This document shows positions 1 through 4,548 of a DNA stretch of 7,524 nt, one piece after another. The translations under genes and the position numbers were made by a program. The notes beneath the pieces were generated by a model. That model saw nothing but the letters and a program-made list of their open reading frames with translations, was not told the origin of the DNA and did not search any database. The DNA comes from Candidatus Levyibacteriota bacterium (GTDB lineage: Bacteria > Patescibacteriota > Microgenomatia > Levybacterales > UBA12049): positions 1 to 7,524 of the forward strand of contig PRDT01000021.1 of assembly GCA_003173995.1 (NCBI GenBank). The letters run 5' to 3'. Position 1 is the first letter of the stretch, and each line of letters begins with the position of its first letter.

Positions 1-299
1 CCAGTCACTATTCCACTCCCAGCTAGCACAGCAGCACTAGGTGAGGCAACTGCTGCAGATGTTGGAGTTGCCTGCAATACAACTGCTGTTGGTGTTGGAG
101 AATACGCTTGCATAGGAGACTTCGTCATAAGACCTTGTCGCATTATCATGACATATGCTCCTCCACCAAGAAGTAATATGAGCAACACAAGTGAAAGTAT
201 CATCCATGGATTGAATCCACCTTTTTTCATAGGAGCGGGGGTTGGTGGTATAGGTGATGTTTGTGAAACCGGTTGAGTAGTTGGTGCTGTCTGCTCCAT
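1..299 (-). CDS. Partial single-pass membrane protein with Pro/Thr-rich N-terminus; C-terminus lies beyond the left edge
   Basis: The reverse strand reads open from an ATG at 299 to the window edge, giving 99 residues without a stop. Residues 1-23 are rich in Pro, Thr and Gln. MKKGG at 24-28 is followed by a hydrophobic helix at about 31-53 (PWMILSLVLLILLLGGGAYV). Residues 60-92 form a Ser/Thr/Pro/Ala linker and the visible part ends AGSGIVT. This is the usual layout of an envelope protein with a short inner tail, one membrane helix and an exported domain. The exported domain is outside the window, so function is unknown. The linker end resembles the lead-in to a beta-sandwich domain, but that is a guess. 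The gene starts 25 bases after the hydrolase stop on the same strand and has its own promoter-like sequence overlapping that stop. No Shine-Dalgarno sequence is visible, and an in-frame TGA lies 15 bases before the ATG. Confidence 0.72.
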   Translation of the reverse strand, partial: MEQTAPTTQPVSQTSPIPPTPAPMKKGGFNPWMILSLVLLILLLGGGAYVMIMRQGLMTKSPMQAYSPTPTAVVLQATPTSAAVASPSAAVLAGSGIVT

Positions 300-305
300 A
301 CAATG

Positions 306-335
306 AGTATTTCAAGAATTTCAACTATTTGTCAA
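306..335 (-). promoter_or_regulatory. Putative promoter of the membrane-protein gene, overlapping the hydrolase stop codon
   Basis: On the minus strand a perfect TTGACA (335-330) is followed, after 18 bases, by AATACT (311-306), which is preceded by TGA in the extended -10 position. The -10 hexamer ends six bases before the ATG at 299, so the predicted transcript would start at or next to the start codon. The -35 lies in the last codons and stop of the hydrolase, so the downstream gene could be transcribed independently. The AATACT match to consensus is only 4 of 6. Confidence 0.45.
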
Positions 336-1077
336 GAAAATATTTTTCTACAAAATTGCCAAGAAGCGTATTTATTTCATCAATTATTTCTGGATAGAGC
401 CAATAATCATGATCTGAATCAACTTCATGTAATTCTTTTGGCTCTGATAGTGCAGCATAAACTTTTTGTACCTGTTCTGGCAGGACAATTGTATCTTTTT
501 TACCCAACACCAACATCTTTGGCTTGGTGCAATTTCGTATTTCTGGCGTTAGATAATACGTTATTTCATCTTCATAAAAAGCATATGGAAGTCTAAATTC
601 TTTAACTCGTGGACCTGTACCAGGAGGAAGAGCGCGAAGTGTTGAGTGATACCCATCTCTTTGCCACTTTTCATCTACCTGCTTTATATCTTCTTTCTCA
701 GGAAGTCGACCCATAATGGCAGCGTACGCCACAATATATGGATTGCGAGTCCCGGCAATATACGTAATTTTCGCGCCACGACTATGTCCGACTAAAAGTG
801 TCTTCTTATTGCCAAAATACTCAATGACTTCATCAATCGCCTTGAAATAATTTGTCATGGTGTAGAGAGAGAAATCACCTTCACTCTCCCAAGTACCAGG
901 TGGATCAAATGAGACAGCATGGAAGCCTTTACTTGCTAAATACTCAACATGAGAATGCATGTGCGCAAAATCCTTGCTATCTACTTTTCCAGGAATGACA
1001 AGTGCAAATTTTTCTGAAGTCTCATCACCTTGTGAATAAGTGGCTAGTCGGAAGCTTTTGGTCTGTATCATGCTCAT
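325..1077 (-). CDS. Alpha/beta hydrolase fold protein
   Basis: This 250-residue protein has the order and spacing of an alpha/beta hydrolase. The oxyanion-side strand is FALVIPG (24-30), DPPG at 58-61 follows a strand, and the nucleophile elbow GHSRG (97-101) places Ser99 at the turn. Asp195 in LGKKDTIV and His223 in DSDHDYW complete a plausible triad. Residues 125-180 probably form a lid. There is no signal peptide or membrane segment, so it should be cytoplasmic. Such proteins are esterases, lipases or peptidases, and the substrate cannot be told from sequence. An in-frame TGA 15 bases upstream limits the start to the ATG at 1077 or the one at 1071. The extended -10 box directly upstream favours 1077. 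It is divergent from the caspase-like cassette and shares its intergenic region; a functional link is not shown. Confidence 0.9.
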   Translation of the reverse strand: MSMIQTKSFRLATYSQGDETSEKFALVIPGKVDSKDFAHMHSHVEYLASKGFHAVSFDPPGTWESEGDFSLYTMTNYFKAIDEVIEYFGNKKTLLVGHSRGAKITYIAGTRNPYIVAYAAIMGRLPEKEDIKQVDEKWQRDGYHSTLRALPPGTGPRVKEFRLPYAFYEDEITYYLTPEIRNCTKPKMLVLGKKDTIVLPEQVQKVYAALSEPKELHEVDSDHDYWLYPEIIDEINTLLGNFVEKYFLDK

Positions 1078-1083
1078 GGAAGG

Positions 1084-1111
1084 ATTATATCAGATAGCAA
1101 ATATGTGAAAG
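1084..1111 (-). promoter_or_regulatory. Extended -10 promoter of the hydrolase gene, implying a leaderless mRNA
   Basis: The minus strand reads TGATATAAT (1092-1084), a perfect extended -10, followed by six bases and the ATG at 1077. Normal -10 to start spacing puts transcription initiation at about the A of the ATG. The -35 is poor; the best candidate is CTTTCA (1111-1106), 3 of 6 with 16-base spacing, as is common for extended -10 promoters. No Shine-Dalgarno sequence is present. Confidence 0.6.
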
Positions 1112-1159
1112 AAAATACCTCTTAGATTTAGAAATTATGAAACTATTTAAATTCTTTCT

Positions 1160-1186
1160 TCTATAAAATTCTTAATGTTTTATAGA
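1160..1186. repeat. AT-rich perfect inverted repeat in the divergent promoter region
   Basis: TCTATAAAA (1160-1168) and TTTTATAGA (1178-1186) are perfect 9-base complementary arms around a 9-base spacer. The element lies about 80 bases upstream of the hydrolase start and 135 bases upstream of the cassette start. It could be a regulator-binding dyad or a weak hairpin. Its low complexity in AT-rich DNA means chance is possible. Confidence 0.4.
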
Positions 1187-1225
1187 TATATTCTCAAGCA
1201 TATCCTAACATTAACCTCTATCATT

Positions 1226-1247
1226 GACATACATTATGCAATATGTC
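1226..1247. repeat. Dyad GACATA-N10-TATGTC upstream of the cassette promoter
   Basis: Perfect 6-base arms GACATA (1226-1231) and TATGTC (1242-1247) flank 10 bases, a geometry compatible with a dimeric regulator. It sits about 35 bases upstream of the -35 of the protease cassette, where an activator or upstream operator could bind. It includes a TTGACA that lacks a well-spaced -10. Beyond these dyads and the two promoters, I see nothing else in the 243-base gap at 1078-1320. Confidence 0.3.
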
Positions 1248-1282
1248 TTACTTTATATAGAAAGTACTAATAGCAATAAACC

Positions 1283-1311
1283 TTTAAAAATATAGGTCTA
1301 TTTGATATAAT
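1283..1311 (+). promoter_or_regulatory. Promoter of the small-protein/protease cassette, with a near-leaderless start
   Basis: TTTAAA (1283-1288, 4 of 6 to the -35 consensus), a 17-base spacer, then a perfect TATAAT (1306-1311) preceded by TGA in the extended -10 position. The ATG at 1321 follows nine bases later, so the predicted transcript starts near 1318 and has a leader of only a few bases. The intervening gctcttctt contains no Shine-Dalgarno sequence. Confidence 0.65.
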
Positions 1312-1320
1312 GCTCTTCTT

Positions 1321-1515
1321 ATGACAGAACTTGGGAGAAAAGAAAGATTTTTAAAAGTTTACGCTAATTTGCCTTTGAGTACTCGGGAAGAGATAGTCTA
1401 CGTATTAGAAAATAAATGGCCAATTACATGGAATGTTGCTTATCTAGAAGTTTCAAATGATACTGAAAAAGGGAAAGTAATACTTGACAAATTAGATGAA
1501 TTGAACTTTATTTAA
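1321..1515 (+). CDS. Small protein of the caspase-like cassette, first partner
   Basis: This 64-residue protein is predicted cytoplasmic, with no signal or membrane helix. The central part (24-36, EIVYVLENKWPIT) looks like a beta-hairpin, followed by a long helix (37-61). Residues 43-54 (EVSNDTEKGKVI) match the same-numbered residues of the next gene at 7 of 12 positions (E43, V44, N46, T48, G51, K52, I54), so the two appear paralogous. An in-frame TGA inside the -10 box at 1303 fixes the start at 1321. The stop TAA overlaps the Shine-Dalgarno sequence of the next gene, so translation is probably coupled. The DNA is visibly more AT-rich than groEL; the first 60 bases contain 19 G or C. I do not recognise a named family. 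An adaptor, inhibitor or substrate role toward the protease encoded downstream is inferred only from linkage. Confidence 0.8.
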   Translation: MTELGRKERFLKVYANLPLSTREEIVYVLENKWPITWNVAYLEVSNDTEKGKVILDKLDELNFI

Positions 1516-1520
1516 GGAGG
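1514..1520 (+). promoter_or_regulatory. Strong Shine-Dalgarno sequence of the second cassette gene
   Basis: AAGGAGG overlaps the TAA stop of the first gene and lies seven bases before the ATG at 1528. It shows that this organism does use canonical Shine-Dalgarno initiation for internal genes, in contrast to the first genes of its operons, and it fixes the start of the 77-residue protein. Confidence 0.85.
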
Positions 1521-1527
1521 AAGCAAT

Positions 1528-1761
1528 ATGGACAATGATCAGTTGCAACAAGAAATAATTAATCTGATAAAAGCCCGCTTAAATATTCTCCCACAAGATG
1601 CTACTTTATCTATTGGTTCTTTTGGTGAATTAAAGAAGGATCAACTTATAAAGGAAGTTGAAAATAATACCGATATTGGAAAAAAAATTATTGAAACTGA
1701 GTTAGAATATCTAAGACTTTTAAAAGAAGGGATATTCTATGGCACGCCTTCTAGTTACTAG
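1528..1761 (+). CDS. Small helical protein of the caspase-like cassette, second partner
   Basis: This 77-residue soluble protein has an N-terminal helix (about 4-19), a short strand-turn-strand (25-35, ATLSIGSFGEL) and a long charged helix (37-66). EVENNTDIGKKI at 43-54 aligns without gaps to the same-numbered segment of the preceding protein. This suggests duplication of a small alpha/beta module, with the second copy extended at the C-terminus. The gene begins 12 bases after its neighbour behind a perfect Shine-Dalgarno sequence, and its last 23 bases overlap the protease gene in another frame. The tight packing argues that all three products are needed together. I know no characterised family for it. 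Binding to the protease or to its trigger is an inference. Confidence 0.82.
   Translation: MDNDQLQQEIINLIKARLNILPQDATLSIGSFGELKKDQLIKEVENNTDIGKKIIETELEYLRLLKEGIFYGTPSSY
1724..1732 (+). promoter_or_regulatory. Shine-Dalgarno sequence of the protease gene, inside the preceding gene
   Basis: AAGAAGGGA within the coding end of the second small gene lies six bases before the ATG at 1739. It supports this start, which overlaps the upstream gene by 23 bases and implies translational coupling. Confidence 0.7.
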
Positions 1762-2383
1762 ACCTCGATACGAATCAACTACCGACTATCTATTTTCTTG
1801 GAGTAAAGAAACTATCGAATTAGCAAAACGAAAGGGGATGCAGGTCCTTAATCTAGAAGGAGAGAAAGTAACTAGAGCAAACTTTGTAAGTTATATAAAC
1901 AAAATGAAACCACATTTTGTTTATTTGAACGGACATGGAAGTGCAACATGTGTAGCAGGCCATAATCATGAAGTTCTCGTAGAAGCTGGAACGAACGAAG
2001 AAATTTTATCAAAAAAAATCACTTATGCGTTATCATGTGAATCAGCCAAAATCCTAGGGCAAATGAGTATTGAAGCAGGTGGAATAGCATATATTGGTTA
2101 TAAAGAGAATTTTTATTTTTGGAAGAATGATGCTTATTCAACTCGACCAACAGAAGATCCCAGAGCATCTTTATTTTTAGAGCCTTCAAGTCAAATTGCC
2201 AATTCATTAGTTAAAGGACACACCGTAGAAGAATCATTTCAAAAAGGTAAAAATGCATTTTTAAAAAATATCCAACAACTTGTGGCAACAAATTCTCCTG
2301 ATAAATTTGTTGTTCCTTGGTTAATATCGGATATGATAAACCTCACTTACCATGGAAATGGTAACGCAAAGATCGAAGATTAA
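1739..2383 (+). CDS. Caspase-fold (clan CD, gingipain/CHAT-like) cysteine protease-like protein
   Basis: This 214-residue soluble protein has the two signatures of clan CD cysteine peptidases. Hydrophobic strand HFVYLNGHG (59-67) ends at the presumed catalytic His66. A second strand, ITYALSCESA (94-103), ends at the presumed nucleophile Cys100, and GIAYIGYKENF (115-125) matches the strand that follows the Cys in gingipain-like and CHAT domains. The N-terminal ARLLVTRP strand and the helix at 18-33 fit the start of the alpha/beta fold. It appears to be a single stand-alone domain with no signal peptide, so an intracellular protease is likely. Substrate specificity is unknown. The start at 1739 has a good Shine-Dalgarno sequence and overlaps the upstream small gene. 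Prokaryotic relatives take part in regulated proteolysis, defence and programmed death, but here the role is inferred. Proteolytic activity is not proven by sequence. Confidence 0.82.
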   Translation: MARLLVTRPRYESTTDYLFSWSKETIELAKRKGMQVLNLEGEKVTRANFVSYINKMKPHFVYLNGHGSATCVAGHNHEVLVEAGTNEEILSKKITYALSCESAKILGQMSIEAGGIAYIGYKENFYFWKNDAYSTRPTEDPRASLFLEPSSQIANSLVKGHTVEESFQKGKNAFLKNIQQLVATNSPDKFVVPWLISDMINLTYHGNGNAKIED

Positions 2384-2390
2384 AGGTTAC

Positions 2391-2415
2391 AAAAAAACCG
2401 CCTTCCGTCGGCGGT
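2391..2415 (-). terminator. Intrinsic terminator of groESL
   Basis: On the minus strand ACCGCC and GGCGGT form a 6-bp GC-rich stem around a 7-base loop (2415-2397), followed directly by seven T (2397-2391). It lies 40 bases after the groEL stop. The plus-strand version lacks a T-run after the stem, so it acts mainly on groEL. Confidence 0.88.
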
Positions 2416-2420
2416 GTAGA

Positions 2421-2448
2421 CTGGATTCCAGCTTTCGCTGGAACGACA
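2421..2448. repeat. REP/dRS3-like palindromic repeat
   Basis: CTGGATTCC, a core palindrome, then GGAACGACA. The arms TTCCAGC (2426-2432) and GCTGGAA (2437-2443) pair perfectly over a TTTC loop. This has the form of a widespread bacterial intergenic repeat, CTGGATTCC-palindrome-GGAATGACA, of which Neisseria dRS3 (ATTCCC-N8-GGGAAT) is one version. It lies between convergent genes, as such elements typically do. A T5 run at 2452-2456 starts nine bases after the stem, so it may also weakly terminate the protease operon. Confidence 0.6.
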
Positions 2449-2454
2449 CGCTTT

Positions 2455-4095
2455 TTACATCATTCCCATTCCACCCATGCCTGGCATACCGCCTCCTGGC
2501 ATTTCTGGCTTTTCTTTTTCTGGGATGTCGGTGACGAGTGCTTCAGTTGTCAAAGCCATCATTGCAACACTTGCTGCATTTTCTACAGCACTTCGTGTTA
2601 CTTTAGCTGGATCAACAACACCATCAACTACCATATCACCAAATTTTCCTGACATGACGTTGTAGCCATAATTTACTTCTTTTGATTCTTCTACTGTTCG
2701 AAGTACCCAACCTGCATCAACCCCTGCATTTTGTGCAATACCTTTAATTGGCTCAGCAAGTGCTTTCCAAAGAATATCTACACCTGTCTTTTCATCTTCA
2801 TCTTTGAGTGTTTTCTTCAAAGCTTCCAAAACATTTCGTGATTTAAGAAGTGCAACTCCACCGCCTGGGACAATACCTTCTTCAAGTGCTGCTTTGGTAG
2901 CTGAGACTGCATCATTGACTCTTTCTTTCTTATCTTTCATTTCAATTTCTGTTGCTGCGCCAACATTGATAACAGCTACTCCACCAGCCAATTTTGCGAG
3001 TCTCTCTTGAAGCTTTTCTTTATCAAAGTCTGATGTTGTCTTATCAAGTGCTGACTTAATTTGTGCAATTCGAGCTTTTACTTCTGCTTTATTGCCTTTG
3101 CCTCCAATAATTCTGGTACTTTCTTTATCAGCCCAGACTTTATCAGCTCGACCACAGTCTTCTAATGTTACTGAATCTAATTTTCGACCTGTATCTTCTG
3201 AAATAACTGTTCCACCGGTAAGTGCTGCAATATCAGCAAGCATTTCTTTTCGTCTGTCACCAAATCCTGGTGCTTTCACTGCTAAGACATTAAATGTTCC
3301 ACGGAGTTTATTCAAAACAAGAGTTGGCAGAGCATCACCTTCAATGTCATCAGCGATGATAACGAAATTTTTACTTACCTTTATAAGACTTTCAAGAAAT
3401 GGAAGTAATTCTTGTAAATTACTGACTTTTTTATCCGTTATCATGATGTATGGATCATCAACTTCTGCTTCCATTCGGTCTGCATTGGTAACAAAGTAGG
3501 CACTCGCATATCCTTTATCAAATTCCATACCTTCTTTGTATTCGATAGACATATCAAGACCCCGCCCTTCCTCAACAGTAACAACGCCATCTTTACCGAC
3601 CTTGGTGAGTGCCTCAGCTATCATGCCACCAATTTGTCCATCTTGTGCAGAAATGGTTGCAACCTTTGCAACATCTCCAGCCTTTACTGGCTTTGCCATT
3701 TTCTTAATTTCAGCAACCACTGCATCAACTGCTTTTTCCATACCATTTTTGAGGACCATTGGATTGGCACCTGCAGTGATATTTTTAAATCCGATATTGA
3801 TGATTGATGAAGCAAGAAGTGTAGCTGTGGTGGTACCATCTCCAGCAACATCATTTGTCTTTGAAGATGCTTCTTTTACCATTTGTGCACCCATATTTTC
3901 AAATGGATCTGGTAATTCGATTTCTTTTGCAACAGTAACACCATCATGGATAACAGATGGACCGCCCCATTTTTTGTCGAGTGCAACATTTCGTCCTTTT
4001 GGACCAAGGGTTGTCACAACAGCTTTTGCAAGCTTATTAACACCTGCGATTAATTTTTCTTGTGCTTCTTGTCCGTATACAATTTGTTTTGCCAT
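2455..4095 (-). CDS. groEL: Chaperonin GroEL (Hsp60, 60 kDa subunit)
   Basis: At 546 residues this is a full-length group I chaperonin subunit, which forms the double-ring cage that folds cytoplasmic proteins in ATP-driven cycles with GroES. Visible landmarks are TLGPKGRN (29-36) in the nucleotide pocket, HDGVTVAKEI (50-59), the ATP/Mg motif GDGTTT (85-90) with Asp86, and ERVNDAVSATKAA (391-403). Asp395 is the equivalent of the hydrolytic Asp398 of E. coli. EEGIVPGGG follows, and the protein ends in the Gly/Met-rich tail GGGMPGMGGMGMM that projects into the cavity. The start ATG lies one base after the groES stop, with no clear Shine-Dalgarno sequence, so translation is probably coupled to groES. 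The gene ends in its own intrinsic terminator. Nothing is truncated or unusual in the conserved residues. Confidence 0.99.
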   Translation of the reverse strand: MAKQIVYGQEAQEKLIAGVNKLAKAVVTTLGPKGRNVALDKKWGGPSVIHDGVTVAKEIELPDPFENMGAQMVKEASSKTNDVAGDGTTTATLLASSIINIGFKNITAGANPMVLKNGMEKAVDAVVAEIKKMAKPVKAGDVAKVATISAQDGQIGGMIAEALTKVGKDGVVTVEEGRGLDMSIEYKEGMEFDKGYASAYFVTNADRMEAEVDDPYIMITDKKVSNLQELLPFLESLIKVSKNFVIIADDIEGDALPTLVLNKLRGTFNVLAVKAPGFGDRRKEMLADIAALTGGTVISEDTGRKLDSVTLEDCGRADKVWADKESTRIIGGKGNKAEVKARIAQIKSALDKTTSDFDKEKLQERLAKLAGGVAVINVGAATEIEMKDKKERVNDAVSATKAALEEGIVPGGGVALLKSRNVLEALKKTLKDEDEKTGVDILWKALAEPIKGIAQNAGVDAGWVLRTVEESKEVNYGYNVMSGKFGDMVVDGVVDPAKVTRSAVENAASVAMMALTTEALVTDIPEKEKPEMPGGGMPGMGGMGMM

Positions 4096-4096
4096 A

Positions 4097-4384
4097 TTAG
4101 TCTACAATTGCCAAAATATCTTCTTGAGATACTAAGGTCATTTCCTTTCCTTCAACTTTTACTTCATTGCCGCCCCATTTTTTGTACATAACCTTGTCGC
4201 CAACTTTAACTACCATTGGGTGGACATCTCCTTTTGGACCCATTTTACCTTTGCCAACAGCAACAACTTTACCCATTTGTGGCTTCTCTTTTGCTGAGTC
4301 TGGGAGAATAATACCACTTGCTGTCTTGGTCTCTGCTTCTTGTGGCTCTATCAGAACGTTATCAAATAATGGTGTAACTTTCAT
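4097..4384 (-). CDS. groES: Co-chaperonin GroES (Hsp10)
   Basis: At 95 residues this has the normal length for GroES, the heptameric lid of GroEL. It starts MKVTPLFDNVLIEP, the usual first strand. The mobile loop at about 16-33 contains the GIIL segment (24-27) that docks into the GroEL apical domain. The later strands VGDKVMYKKWGG (61-72) and the terminal EDILAIVD are typical. It is the first gene of the groES-groEL operon, with a TAA stop one base before groEL. Its leader is about 50 bases, contains a CIRCE-like operator at its 5' end, and shows only a weak purine stretch (AAAAGAA) before the ATG. Heat-shock repression by HrcA is the expected regulation. Confidence 0.98.
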   Translation of the reverse strand: MKVTPLFDNVLIEPQEAETKTASGIILPDSAKEKPQMGKVVAVGKGKMGPKGDVHPMVVKVGDKVMYKKWGGNEVKVEGKEMTLVSQEDILAIVD

Positions 4385-4412
4385 AATTCTTTTGGAAGGA
4401 CAGGGTTCCGAA

Positions 4413-4439
4413 AAATCACTCTGAGTGAATGATTGCTAA
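4413..4439 (-). promoter_or_regulatory. CIRCE-like operator (HrcA binding site) of groESL
   Basis: The minus strand reads TTAGCAATC (4439-4431), nine bases, then GAGTGATTT (4421-4413). Against the CIRCE consensus TTAGCACTC-N9-GAGTGCTAA this is 8 of 9 in the left half and 6 of 9 in the right, with exactly the canonical spacer. It lies one base downstream of the -10 and covers the expected start of transcription, the classic position for HrcA repression of groESL. The hrcA gene itself is not in the window. Confidence 0.78.
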
Positions 4440-4440
4440 A

Positions 4441-4470
4441 TTTATACCAAATTTCCCCAAATCTTGTCAA
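4441..4470 (-). promoter_or_regulatory. Sigma-70 type promoter of groESL
   Basis: Perfect TTGACA (4470-4465), an 18-base spacer, then TATAAA (4446-4441) preceded by TGG, which also satisfies the extended -10. Predicted initiation near 4434 falls inside the CIRCE-like operator and gives a leader of about 50 bases before groES. Confidence 0.82.
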
Positions 4471-4501
4471 GAGGAAAGGCGCTTTTTCCCTTGTATATTA
4501 C

Positions 4502-4530
4502 TTGACAGTAGCTACTACCTCCTATAGCAT
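4502..4530 (+). promoter_or_regulatory. Promoter of the cohesin-like/PKD protein gene
   Basis: Perfect TTGACA (4502-4507), a 17-base spacer, then TAGCAT (4525-4530, 4 of 6). Initiation near 4537 would give a leader of about 12 bases. The leader holds no convincing Shine-Dalgarno sequence; a GAGAG lies 11 bases before the ATG. It is divergent from the groESL promoter, with the two -35 boxes about 30 bases apart. Confidence 0.6.
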
Positions 4531-4548
4531 AAAGAGAGACTCTTCTAT

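Noticed and set aside
37..324. Minus-strand open frame of 95 residues overlapping the left-edge membrane protein
   Set aside because: It is frame-shifted relative to the frame starting at 299. Its composition (Ser, Thr, Asn, Cys, Trp-rich with no hydrophobic helix) is that of a shadow, while the other frame gives a clean membrane protein.
1224..1229. TTGACA as the -35 of the protease cassette
   Set aside because: No -10 lies at 16-18 bases. The TATAAT at 1306 with its own -35-like TTTAAA is better placed.
2426..2456. Palindrome plus T5 as the main terminator of the protease operon
   Set aside because: The T-run starts nine bases after the stem, too far for an efficient intrinsic terminator. 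The sequence fits a dispersed repeat better.
2477..4135. Several plus-strand open frames antisense to groEL
   Set aside because: They mirror the codon pattern of groEL, lack Shine-Dalgarno sequences and show no protein-like features; groEL is certain on the other strand.
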